Assembly: GCA_002914805.1 (NCBI GenBank) | Contig: JXTB01000006.1 | Location: forward strand, 1,373,288-1,437,287 | Source: Parasponia andersonii | Lineage: Eukaryota; Streptophyta; Magnoliopsida; Rosales; Cannabaceae | Direction of reading: 5' to 3' | DNA length: 64,000 nucleotides | Shown here: in pieces, positions 1 to 11,770 of the stretch | Numbering within the stretch: position 1 is the first letter of the stretch | How the letters are laid out: every line of letters begins with the position of its first letter | Made by a program: the position numbers and the translations under genes | The notes under the pieces: generated by a model | Database searches by the model: none | Told to the model about the DNA's origin: nothing | Seen by the model: only the letters and a program-made list of their open reading frames with translations

Positions 1-710
1 ACATGGTTTTGCAAAAAGATGTTTTTAGATAAAACTAACTATGCAAAGACTTTCTATCACTAAAATAGTTTTTAAATGAGATAACAGTTTTCCTACTAAG
101 CTTTCGAGCTCATCTCTTTTATTTTCCTTCCTTTCAGGTGGTTGTTCATTCGAGTCAGTTGTCTCGATGGCTAGGCAAGTCGTTCGGCTTATGTATGCGG
201 TCTTATTCCTATTCCTCTTCGTTTGGTCCTTATAACTTGTTCCATTATTTTCATTTCTAACTATCTAGCCAAGTCTGTTGTTTATGCTAAGTGAATGTAT
301 GAGGACATATTTTCTACTATTTGAGGATTTGGTGTATAAATAGGACTCTTTAGTTCCCAAGGAGAATATTTTCAAAGATTTAAATACTTAGAATGTTGAC
401 AAAATTTGTAAGTTAAATTTTTGATATTCGGATTCCAGATTTGAAAAACCTATTAAATCAATACTGTAGTTTTATTAATCTAAGTTTTCGTACAACTTAA
501 TTATATTTTCTTGATATTAAACTGGTATATCTATTTTTATAAATTAAAATAAAGATGAACCTATATTACTATAGAATTTCTAATGATTCAATGACTAAAA
601 TGAAATATCCAACTACTTGATCTTCTCCGAATTTTTGTAAAATTCTTTATTTATATTAATTTATGCTTAAAATTATCAAAAATCACGACCTTGGACTTTG
701 GGTTGTGACA
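1..710 (+). mobile_element. 3' part of a long LTR (family A), cut by window edge
   Basis: This stretch matches 16689-17621 over its whole length and ends in the same way, with GGGTTGTGACA here and GGGCTGCGACA there. The second copy is bounded as an LTR by TG...CA and a target duplication. A TATA box (TATAAATA, about 335-342) lies at the position equivalent to 17265, consistent with a plus-strand LTR whose transcript start is near its 3' end. The 236-base unit that is doubled in the other copy is single here. The left part lies outside the window, so I cannot tell a solo LTR from an element end. No coding is seen. Confidence 0.7.
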
Positions 711-3246
711 ACTTAATAGAGGTAAACTACTAACAATACATTCGCATGTAAGTCATATATCTTTTATTAGTTTTGGTGTTCAAGTTTCTCATAATACTAC
801 CTTTATAAATTGGGATGATTTGGAACTGACAATTTATGTTGCAACACAACAATCTGAAATCTTTTGTTAGATTAATGTCGATGAAAAAGAGAGCGGGTCG
901 AAATTAGGTCGATCCACTTCACATGAGCTAATAATTGAGCTCGAGTCAACCCGTTTGATTTGTCAATAAATATATAATTAAATTATAAAAAATATTCTTA
1001 ATTTAAAACATTAAAAAAAATATAAAGACAAATTAATATTACTTTTTGTTGTGTATTATAAATAAAGAGTGGATATTTTAGTTTGTATAAAAGTTTTCCA
1101 CACCTAATTTATTTCTTTTAAAATAAAGCTAAATATGGTCCCTAAAAAGAAATAATAATAATAATAATAATTGAGGGTAAAAATGAGGTTAATTGGTCCA
1201 AATAAACAGATTGTGAGTTGAATGTTATTTATCTAAATGGGTTAGGTCTGATCAACCCATTTATATACAGGTTAGATTAGTGTTGAAGAGTTTTCACATG
1301 ATGAATCATAGATAAAATTCATATTGAACAATTTTGTGTGTAGATCAGAGATTAATATGACACAAACCTGATCATCCGACACGAATTGCCATGCCTAGGA
1401 TGATTGTATACATAAAATAAGAATTCGTGAAGTTCCATTAGAAATAAACATGATATGATGGACCTTATGAGGCTAATTTGGAAGCATAGGCTTTAAACTA
1501 TGGAAGTTTGGTTTTGAGCCCGAATATTGAATAGTAGTACCGTATTGATCTTCTCTCTTTCATAATCCTCTATTATCAGTCAGGAGGTACACAAGACATG
1601 TGTCCTGGTGCACGTGCACATTTATTAAAAAAATAAAAAGAAAGTACTAGACATGTGGGGTTAGCCTTTTGCTAAGATCACGATGTTATTGACATTTAGA
1701 AATATGTAAACCAATCCAAGGATACTAAATAGCTAAAGTTATCTATTCAGTTCATATTACTACGTTGTTTTCTATGCTCAAAATATACTAGCAGTTAGCA
1801 ATTATCTTAATATAGATTAAAGTATCAATCTTATATAAAAGTAAATCAACAATAAAAATGTAATAAAAAATAAAAAAATTAAAATTAAAAATTAATTAAG
1901 TAATAAATTAAAATAATCACAAAATAATAAATGAAAATACTAATACGAGCAAAATAAGGCTTCAAGATTCATTTAATTGTTCGTTTAACTATTACCAATT
2001 TTGATTCTTAATTACTACTCAATTATATATTTCACATCCCAAAAATATAATCGGAAAATATGAAATTGAAGAACAAATATTAATCAAAAGTATTTAATAT
2101 AAAAAATTCTTCCAAGTAACATCAAAATAATTTATCTTTTTAGTTATCTAAGATCGACAATATATTACAGAGACAATACTGTAGTAAAAGATCAACTAAT
2201 AAAATAAATATAATTATAATCTAATTTAAATTACTAAATAAAGAAAGTATGCTTGAATTTATATGAGAAACTAGAAAATAATAATAACTTGAATTAAAAA
2301 TATTGAAGAATTTAACAAACCAAATATATAAACGTTGAAGCACTATCAGAAATCAAAATTGAAAAATAAAAAAACTATACAACTAAGATTATCTCTCTAA
2401 CTTTTCTAAAAATTAACTTAACTTTGAACTCATCTATCACTCTCTCTAGAAAAAGTAAAATTTTATCTTTTAAAATTAGCGTGTATTTATGTTCTTATAT
2501 TCTGGTTATTTATACTTGAGCTCAGAGTGTTGTACAAGTTTCTATATTTTTAAAAGTGCAATCTGATTGGCTAACTAATATGTCAATCTCTCACAATTTC
2601 CTCTCTCTCTTTTCTTCTTTATTCACGTTTTTGAGCTTTACGGTGTGATCCGGTGTGGCAAAAACTGATGAGCGCGACATGAAAATGGCTCCTCATTAGT
2701 TTAAGGGAAACGTCAAAGTCAATGGGTGAAGTCGCGAAATTTATATAGCTTAAAAACCGGGTAAACAGGATTTGTGAAAACATCGGAACAGACCGGCTTA
2801 AAGTCATGTAGTGCAGCTAATGTCCGTGGGCTTTAGTTGTCTCTTGCTTCTCCACTCGCCTGGTGGCCCTTGATCACAATCCAACAGCTGAAACAATGCA
2901 CACTCCACACACGCGTTTCGAGCTCCATTTTCTGCTTTTTTTTTTTTTTCTTTTTTTCTTTATCTAAATAAAATCAGTAAATTAAACTAAAGACCTAATA
3001 AAAGAAAAGATAACAACGTAGAAATAAATCTAAATTCCTAAATTAAACATTTAAATCTGAATAATTATTATTTAAATAAATAAAATAAATTAAAATGAAA
3101 TAAAACTAAATCTAATTACTTAAAATCAAATTAGCCATAAAATAATCTAATCTAAACTAAAAATACTCAAAACACACAAAATATATATGTGAAAGAACAT
3201 AAATAATTATGTTTTCATAGGGTTATCAGTTGTTTAGACTTTTAGA
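711..3246. other. AT-rich intergenic sequence without recognisable gene
   Basis: This stretch has short runs of A/T, (AAT)n at about 1152-1170, and no open frame that resembles a protein. The part at about 880-1390 contains words such as GGTCGAAATT, CAACCCGTTTGA and CGACACGAATTGCC that look like decayed dispersed repeat sequence. The slightly richer part at 2630-2930 shows no codon structure. I see no RNA gene. Confidence 0.5.
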
Positions 3247-3771
3247 TTATGTTTGGTGCGCTGTATTGTATTGTATTATATTATTCTATTATAGTACAAT
3301 GTTTGGTTTTGCATTTGTATTAAAGATGTTGTATTGAAAAATTAATTTTGAAAAATACTATTTTTAAAAATTTACTTAGAAAAATACCATTTCCAAAAAA
3401 TATTTAGAAAAACACCACTTGTAAAATTACCATTTTAAAAAATTTTATTTACAAAAAAAATCACTTTTTCGATATAATTTTAGAAAAATGCCACTTTTAA
3501 AAATACCACTTTCGAAAGGGATAAAGGGATAAGAGAGAAATTAAGAATAGAAAAAGTGAGGAGAGTGGGTATTGTACATATTACATTAAAGTTAAAATTA
3601 TGTAATATAATGTAATATAAACTTTTTATTATGTATTAGATAATACTCTCCGTATTGTATTAAATTTTGATGTCGTATTAAATAATACAATACAAAAATA
3701 TAACCAAGCATAATATTATGTTTAATTAATACAATACAATGTCCTTATATAATGTACCAAACATGACCTTA
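3247..3771. mobile_element. MITE-like element with terminal inverted repeats
   Basis: The left end reads ATGTTTGGTGCG followed by TGTATTGTATTGTATT. The right end read backwards gives ATGTTTGGTACAT followed by ACATTGTATTGTATTAAT. The ends are therefore inverted copies about 525 bases apart, and the interior is AT-rich and non-coding with repeated words such as AAAATACCA. This is the form of a non-autonomous DNA transposon. I could not find a convincing target duplication, so the superfamily is unassigned. Confidence 0.6.
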
Positions 3772-3914
3772 TGGAGTTCTCTTATCATATGGTGAGTTCT
3801 TGCTAAAATGAGCAACTAGACCATTAGTCTCAAAAGAATACAACTGAACTGGACTGGATAACATTGCTATTGAATCTTGACAGAGTAACCACCAACCAAC
3901 CCTCTTTTCGTCAA

Positions 3915-4988
3915 GGAAAATTAAGGCAACTAAGATTCTTTTGCTTTATTTTTACTTTTTAATGAGTGATTCTTAAAATTTCTTTTCTAGGAGTCCAAGA
4001 GGAGCCAAAATATCAAAATACTCTCCCAACTGAAAAGACTCATTACCCAATGCCACACTTTCCTCTTCTAACCTAAACTTGAACCTAAACTACTCCTTCT
4101 CCTCCATTACTACCCAAGCCGCCACGTAGCCTGACCACTCGACCNNNNNNNNNNNNNCCCCCCCCCCCCCCCAAGTCGACAATGCCAAACCTACCTCCAC
4201 TTCATCTGATGCTTCTTCCTCTCTACCATCTTTGCGAACTCGTTGAGTCGACTCGATCTTAAAAGCCACTAACCAAGCCAATCTCTGTCGCCCTCGAGGC
4301 CTCGACTTCAGCTACTAACTACAAGATCTCTACCGACATATCCATCTTGAGCTGTGTACATCTTCTTTCTAGCTCGAGTAACCACCAAGAACTTCCTCAC
4401 AAGTTTCAGAGGAAAAAAAGTTTGGCTATCTTTTTTTCATTGGTTCTTAATTCTTTATTATACTTTGCCTATCTTCTACTTGATAAATTACCTGAGTGAA
4501 GTTTTTTTCACTTTGTAGTTCTGTAATGACTTCTATGTGTTTGATAAATTGTCTGAATGAAATTGTTACTCGTTTATGGTATTTATTTCTGTTAAGAATT
4601 AAATATTTCAGTACGTAGTAATCAATGGGTGGAATGTTGTGTATTTTTTGAATGATTTTGGACTGAATTTGTAACTATACATAGATTTTGGGACTGATTT
4701 TTGTGTGTATTAGATTGATTTGTGATAATAATAATTTTCTGTGTGATAGATTGTCATAAATTATGTCAAAGAATGGCGGAGATCAAGAGGAAGGTGTGAC
4801 TTTGTGTGCTTTTAAAATAATTTTCGATTGAATTTGTGACTATAAATGAATTTTGGGACTGATTTTTGTATGTATTAGATTAATTTATGACAATGACAGT
4901 TTTCTTTGTGTTAGATTTGTCACAAATTGTGATAATTTTTGTAAAATAGACACAAATATTATGACTAATAGTCTCAAATCATATTTCG

Positions 4989-5026
<38 letters not shown>

Positions 5027-5706
5027 CCATTGAATTTATTATCCAATGTGAATGATTATTTTGTTTTTGTAAGACAGACAAAAAATTTGTGACCAATGGT
5101 CACAAATCAGGATTACATGGCATAAAAATTATGACTGTCATGAATTATATGACTGTTAGTATCATATATATTGACTACTAATAGAGAAAATGTCATGATT
5201 TTTCTTATAAAATTAAATTTGTATTAGACAAATGTTACTATGCCATTGTTAACCAATAAGGAATAATACTTATTCTTTTTGTAATGTTGGTACAAATTTT
5301 ATTAGTAAAAGTCATAAATCATGATAACATATTAAAATTGTACAAATTACAGTAACAAAATCTCATAATGTTCGTAAAGATATAAATATATTGTGACCTT
5401 AAGTCCCAAGATTGTGACCACGAATCACAGATTGTGACTACTTCGAAGTTAGTAATAATGGAAAACAAAATTTTTTATTCTAAAAAAGAATTTCTTAAAA
5501 AAAAAAATGAGATGACAAGTTATCAAAAAATTATGATAAGTGGTCACACAATTTTTTATTACATAAGGGTAAACATTCCTGAGCATTTTTTCTCTCATGA
5601 ACAACTGCTAGAAATGTAATATTTTTGCTCCTAGAAAAGAAATACTAAAAAACATTCCTAGAAAAGTAAAATGGAGGCAAAACACTGCTAGTTGCCTTAA
5701 TTTCCC
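3915..5706. mobile_element. Non-autonomous Mutator-like element (MULE)
   Basis: The termini are inverted copies: the left begins GGAAAATTAAGGCAAC, and the right read backwards begins GGGAAATTAAGGCAAC. Similarity continues for about 80-100 bases, including TTTCTTTTCTAGGAG in both. The flanks are TTTCGTCAA (3906-3914) and TCTCGTCGA (5707-5715), which agree at 7 of 9 positions. A 9-base target duplication is the Mutator hallmark. No transposase frame is present. The interior has a GC-richer block (about 4000-4410, with a 13-base gap and a run of C), two diverged copies of a 110-base unit (about 4661-4770 and 4830-4940), many TGTGAC/GTCACA words and a (TA)n tract at 4990-5024. Confidence 0.72.
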
Positions 5707-5715
5707 TCTCGTCGA

Positions 5716-6882
5716 GCACATCCTGGCGATCCTAAAGAAGCCCATCTACACGATCTTAGTCCAGTTGGAAATTGGGCTACTGATGAGAGTGAAATTATAC
5801 ATGTATTTACCAATAAATTGTACTTTTGTTAGTTTATTTTATTTATTTATTGTTTTAGCTAATTTTACTATTTTATTTGTATAGGAAAATAATTGCCACG
5901 TTGGAGGAAAATTATAAATTAGAAGCATAAAAGCAAATAAATAATTACATGAATTGAAGTGAGTCCAACCCATTGTTATAGAGACCCATCGTAGCCAAGT
6001 AAAATTTGGGCTTGACAATCAAGACTAAAGCCCAACCAGCACATAGAAGCTACACACTAAAGGAGCAAAGAAGTTTTGATATAGGAATATCATGTTCTCC
6101 TGGATTAAACGTCACCATATAAAATGAAGGACATAGAACTCGGGTCATTAGTTTTATATTATATATAAGGAAACGTGAAGTGGCTGCACGTGGTTTAAAA
6201 GTGAAACAAAAAAAGAAAAGTGTTACTAAATATAAAAGATCCTTTACTTGCCCTAGCATTTTGCTAATAGACATAAGACGGTGGTTTTGTGAGGTTAAGG
6301 AAACAAGGACTCTTGTCGAGTTGGTGGCTTCGTTTCCTAGTCTCTATATATACCAGGCAGACTTTAGAAAGAGGACAGACACAGAGAGCACCAAAACAGA
6401 CTGAGAGGCAAGAAAGTGAAAGAGAGAAGGAGAAACACTTGAGAGACAGAGCGAGAAGAGAACGAAGATTGGAGATCGATGCCAATACTTCTAGTTTTTA
6501 TCCTTTCATCTTCTTTTCTTTCTTTTGGTTTAATTTCTCAATGACGTTGAACCTTGTGTTTATTATTTTTTTTTCAATTTTATCATGAACTAAATCAAGT
6601 TTTTAGGATTATAATGAGATCTCTATATATAATTTGAATTATGATTTTTTCTTTTAGATTTTGTAATTTTAATTTACGAATTGTTTATGCTATGGTGTTC
6701 TTAATGTTTTTGAGTACTTGATCATCACTTAAATTGATAATATTAGTAATTTGTATGAATTTGAAAAAAGAATTTCAGATTTAAACCTAGATAGAATAAT
6801 ACAGGATCGTATTTAAATGAGTTTGTATATGATAAGAATATACTACATAACATATACAATCATTGAAAAACCTTATTCTTAG
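5716..6882 (+). other. Non-coding stretch with a possible promoter and GA-rich leader
   Basis: A TATATATA at 6345-6352 is followed by a purine-rich stretch (about 6366-6480) rich in AGAGA and GAGAAGG words, as in plant 5' untranslated leaders. The only frame there (6289-6588) has a low-complexity basic then Phe-rich translation and resembles no family I know. This could be the U3-R part of an old LTR or the start of a non-coding transcript. The remainder, to 6882, is AT-rich and shows nothing further. Confidence 0.25.
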
Positions 6883-7148
6883 GCTATGTTTGGAACCCGG
6901 ATTTTGAAGGAAAAAAAATTACAAGGAAAAATTTATACAAAAAGAAAGAGGAAAATATTTTTCTTAAAAGTTAATAGAACATTATTTTCACACTTTTGGT
7001 TAAACTAATTAATGTGTCAACATTCTATATACTAAAACATAACATCAAATCAAATTTTTACTCTTTTTTTTTTTTTCCAAACAAGAGAAAACAAAATCCC
7101 TTGATTTTTTTTTTATTTCCCTTCAAAAATCCAAGTTCCAAATGGAGC
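6883..7148. mobile_element. Short palindromic MITE
   Basis: The left terminus GCTATGTTTGGAACCCGG is mirrored by the right terminus, which read backwards gives GCTCCATTTGGAACTTGG. Both continue into GATTTTTGAAGG and a poly-purine tract, so the inverted repeats span about 35-40 bases each. The 266-base size and lack of coding fit a MITE. No clear target duplication was found. Confidence 0.6.
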
Positions 7149-8841
7149 TTTAATAAATCTTTTCTTAATCTAATTCACATAGGAATATAGTGACGTAATT
7201 AGAGAAGATATTTCTACATGACTATCTAAAGAAGTTTATAGATACACTAAGATTCTTGATTGGCAATTCGGTTAAATAGTAATTCAAAGAGGATAATTAA
7301 TGATTCAAACATACATAGAGTCAAAATTATAATCTTGAGTTTATTTTTATGGGTGATTTGATAAAATTACTAGCACTTTTTAGTTTTATTTGATTTATTT
7401 TCTTGTTTTCTTTTAGTTTAAATTTTAATTTTAGAATTTTTAAATTGATTGTTTGATTAAATTGATAATTAGTTTAGGTTAATACTTAACGAATTATAAT
7501 AATTTCTCTTTAGAAATGATATATTTATTTATCACTTTATTATTTATTCTATACTTGTGCTTGCATGTAAAAATCCATAATAGCTAGTCTATCTCTTAGG
7601 AAAAAACTGATGAGTACCCTTTTTATGACAAGTTTAGATGAATACCCTTCCCTGTAAATCTTCCTAGATTTATACCTGTTTTTATAGAGTCAAAATTTGT
7701 ATTACACTATACTTAAAATCACGCAAAAAGTAAAATATGCTTGTGTCGATACTTAAAATATTTTGATTTTTACAAGATTTCTCCATTCTTATCTACAATC
7801 CAGCTGGAGCTCAAACTCCTTACCACGAGAATTAGAGATATTGCCAATCCAACCGGTAATAAAAATGGGTGGCTCAAGAATGCTCTTTAGAGCATGAGGC
7901 AGTGGACAATCTTAGTTTCAGTCAACCAAGATGTTGTGCCAGGGGTTCATCATAAAAGGGTTAGGGTTTCATCTTAAAAAATCGAGTTATTAAGTGGAGT
8001 AGCCTAATCCCTTATAAATCTATTCTCAACCTATGTTTTGCAAATGTAGAACTTCGTTCGCATCCAACAATCCCATTTTCAAATGAAGTACCATGGCCCT
8101 CTTCATGATCCACGTTCCATTAATGGATACTCTATCGCGACTTTACCACTATTTTCTCATGGAGTTCATAACCCATATATCTCAAGGTCTCCACTGTGTC
8201 TTTTTCCCGCATTAACATAGAAATTGGTCCATTCTTAACCTATGTTTTGCCAATATAGGACTTTATTAGTACCAACAATCCCTTATTCGAACAAAGTACC
8301 ACAGTCCCTCTTAATGATCTACATTCTATTTATGGATACTCCATAATGACTGACATCACCATTGTAATCTCTCATAGCCCATTCTCAACGCATGTTTTAC
8401 TAATGTGAGACTTCGTTCGTACTCAATACAAGATTCGCCATCAAGAGAGAGAGTGACTTCTCTATGAGTACTTTATAGAATAACATTTCTAGGACTGTCA
8501 TAATATTAGTAACACTTTTTTTTATTAGGTGACATATAGTCATTATATCAGTAAATGACGATTGGTCCTAGAGAAATCATAAATATATGGTCATAAAATA
8601 TAGTGATTATTTGTCAATAATATAATGATACTCCTACACAAATTATTTTAAAATAGCTCTAAAAAAAAGTCATTTTGGCTCAAATTAGTTATGGTTAGTC
8701 CATTTCCCCTGATAGAATTCGGGTACACGAGGGATTAATCGTAGTCCATGCCAAATTTGGGACGTTTATTTTCGTGCCGACAATTTGGAAGGTGTTATGC
8801 GACCGAGACTAAGTGACATTGATAAGAAAAATCAAAACATC

Positions 8842-8844
<3 letters not shown>
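7149..8844. other. Intergenic sequence with three diverged copies of a dispersed repeat
   Basis: About 7149-7800 is AT-rich without features. Between about 8020 and 8430 a unit recurs three times in diverged form, at about 8022-8150, 8228-8345 and 8383-8430. Its shared words are CTCAACCTATGTTTTGC, GACTTCGTTCG and CAACAATCCC. The units look like partial copies of one old repeat. No gene is supported here. Confidence 0.4.
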
Positions 8845-8879
<35 letters not shown>

Positions 8880-8882
<3 letters not shown>

Positions 8883-9121
8883 GCCAATCTAATAGGTATT
8901 TTTTTCTTTTATCTATGAGTAGGTTTTTTTTTTTAACTGTCGGATCACCATCTAATAGTGATCTAAAGGCTATAATGAAGTGCATGAAAAGACGTGCATC
9001 ATTAATGCTCTTTTTTTTCTGTTACTTTTTATAATAAAAAAATATACATGCTAAATTTTCATTGGCTAAATTGATAGCTATGCATAAGTTTTTTTAAAAA
9101 AATACCTGCCGGATTGGTGCC
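8880..9121 (+). mobile_element. (TA)n-inserted MITE, copy A
   Basis: The element begins GTTGCCAATCTAATAGGTA directly after a (TA)n tract (8845-8879) and ends CCGGATTGGTGCCA directly before another (9122-9131). Its ends are imperfect inverted repeats. It shares its interior, including GATCACCATCTAATAGTGAT and GTGCATCATTAATGCTC, with copies at 31786-32105 (inverted) and 42230-42461. Position within (TA)n on both sides resembles the rice Micron type of MITE, which inserts in TA microsatellites. Confidence 0.65.
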
Positions 9122-9341
9122 ATATATATATATTTACTCCCAAAAGTTGCTATGTATTTGTTTGCAAAGAATACAGCCTCGAAGCAATTTTCTGTAAGTT
9201 ATGAAAACATACCTAGTAAAGGCACGTACTCTTTAACCGTCACATGTTCATCCGATTTTATTTGAATTATATACCTTTTCATTTTGATATAATTCTGATG
9301 CGACGCAACTTCAAAAAAACATGCATCGCGAATAGATAATA

Positions 9342-10394
9342 GGGTTAATCATAATATTGGTCTCCAACTTATTATCATTTTGGTGTATTAGTCCCTAATT
9401 TTTCTTTTCGTGGTATTTCAGTGTCTAATATTTTTTTTTTAGTACTGTTAGTCTTTTTAGTATATTCTATTTAAAATTTCGTTAAAATTAATTTGAATGA
9501 AAATTTTTTTGTGCCAGTTATCCCTATTATTTCAATTGTTTAGCAATTTAGTCCATAGTTTTTTTTTGGACATTCGTATTTCTGGTAAACAATATTTCAT
9601 CTACTAATCTTTCCGAAAATTAAAAATCAAAAGCAGATATCAAAATAAATAGTTTATTTAAGAATTGAATTCCACAAAAAAAATTGAAAAACCCTAGTTA
9701 TGTCAAACTACAATATCTCTTACGGAGAAAAAATAATTACATTACAATTTTTAAAAGTAAAAAGATTTCCTTTATACCTTTTTCTATTGGTCAAATTTTA
9801 CTGCAAATTTACTATATCTATTAAATTTTCATTTAATTATGAATTTTTATTCTAAAAAATTATTAATTATATACTTAAATACTATAGCAAATAAACTTGT
9901 AAATTTTTATAGGGTTTTTCAATTTTTTTTTATGTTATTGTAAAAAAAATAACTATGTACTTGTAAAAAATAATATTGTTAAGTCTGTAGATTTTATAGA
10001 TTTATTTTTCATTTTTTTTTCTAAATGATTTCATTGTAATTTTTTTTATTTTATCAGATGTCACTGATGTCATTATAATTCTGACAAGAATTAATGCCAA
10101 AAAAAGGTTAATTGGAGATATGGATGCCAAAAAAAAAAACCCAATGAGAATTACTAAACAATTTAAACAATAATGATCAATGATCAATGTTGTAAATTTT
10201 TTCCCATTTAATTGAATTTTAATGAATCTTAGATGAATACAAAAAGACCAACGATACTAAAAAAGAAAACATTAGGTACTGATATATTAAAAAAAAAATA
10301 ATACTAGGTATGATACCAAATGACATAAAAAAAATTAGAGACTAATGTGCTAAAATAATAATAAATTGGGGAACAATGAATGTGCTATTTATCC
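9342..10394. mobile_element. Non-autonomous Mutator-like element with about 200-base inverted repeats
   Basis: The left arm starts GGGTTAATCATAATATTGG and contains CATTTTGGTGTATTAGTC. The right arm, read backwards, starts GGATAAATAGCACATTC and contains TATTTTAGCACATTAGTC. Similarity runs about 200 bases into each side. The flanks TAGATAATA (9333-9341) and AAGATAATA (10395-10403) agree at 8 of 9 positions, which is a Mutator-type 9-base target duplication. The interior is non-coding and AT-rich, with no transposase remnant. Confidence 0.75.
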
Positions 10395-10403
10395 AAGATA
10401 ATA

Positions 10404-11770
10404 TTATACCACGATAATTCTTAGTATACTGATACATAAACTGCGTAAACCCTGGACAAAAATATGAAAAGCATAAAAGAAATTGTTCGGAAAAAAAAAA
10501 AGTAAACAAATTGACACAATGTCTTCTTTTTTGAAAAACAAAATCGACACGACACATTATGCTTTGTTTTTTTATTTATTATTATATATTTTTTAGATTG
10601 ATTTTTTTTTTTTTTTTAGATTGAAATTGACAAATTAAAGTAATATGAATTTCGTTCTTCTGTTTTTATATCCGACGAGGAGAAAATTAGTTAAAAGAAC
10701 GAATAAATAATGAAGAAGAAAAAAGTTGAAATGACCTGTTATAAATAGTCCAACTAGGAAATTCCATTTACGTGGAATGCAGCTATGTGCCTATGTCATT
10801 AAACAGTCTAATCAAGGGTTGAACATTTACGAGGGCGACGTCGGCTAACAGGGAAAGAGAAACAGAAAGAAAATGAAGATAAAATCCATATATTGATTAC
10901 CTCTACCCCTTTGAATCGTGAAAAAGTCTTGTGTAATAAATTTGAGTTGGGCAAGGTCATAGAAAAAACCATTGGTTTGTACGTGCTCATGGGAATAATA
11001 GGTTACACATTATATTACTTCAACATTATTATATATGTAAAGGGCTATATAGATATCCATAACCAATGTCTTCTCTGCTTGCGATTGAAGCTTACGTGTA
11101 CAATGGGGCTCACGGATTATTTATATTCACAAACAGAGAAGAAGACAACGGAAAGCATTTGTTTTTGCTAAAGACCGAAAATCTATTTGATAGTATTGTT
11201 TATGAGACATTTGATTTTACATACATTGACCATTGGTCCCTACAGACTGTATTTGTTTTTCTTAATTTATTTTCTCAATACTAAATTGTCTACACAAAGT
11301 GCAAATTAAATTGTTGAACTTACAAAAGAATATACAAAAATGCATTGCTTAAGAGGAGAAAAGGCTTGTAAAAAAATAATATAAAAATAAAATGAACACT
11401 TGCAAGAAACAAGAGGACAACTATACAGGTTTGACAAGGATCATTTAACTATTAACATATGCAAATGGCGAATATAAAAATCAGACAAGAATGAGCTAAA
11501 TCGACGAGGCAGGAACATCCTCCAAGTGGCAGCAAACCAGAACCCCTCTCCTTCCCTCTACCTCCCACCGTTTCATTTGTCTATAATGTCAACTAAACAA
11601 GCAGAAGAAGCCAAGAGTCCATGCAATAAATTATAAAGGCTCGTCTTTGTCTCTATTATTGAGTACTTCTAACAAGTTTGGCAACCTCTCTTAGTAATCA
11701 CAATCAAGAGTAAGAGAAGTTTTGCTATTAGCAATGAAAATAAGCAGACTCGTTTGTTGATCAGAATTCC
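10404..11770 (+). promoter_or_regulatory. 5' flank and promoter of the U-box gene
   Basis: A TATA box (TATAAAG, 11632-11638) lies 139 to 133 bases before the start codon, so a transcript start near 11665 and a leader of about 105 bases are expected. ACGTG cores, of the kind found in ABA-responsive and G-box elements, occur at about 10770, 10981 and 11094. Whether they act is inference. The short open frames in this stretch (for example 10893-11171) have no protein-like composition. The rest is AT-rich spacer. Confidence 0.5.

Noticed and set aside
6289..6588. 99-residue open frame
   Set aside because: Low-complexity basic then Phe-rich translation, no domain, and an ordinary AT-rich setting; treated as leader-like non-coding sequence.
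10893..11284. Overlapping small frames upstream of the U-box gene
   Set aside because: No domain or codon bias, and they lie in the promoter region.
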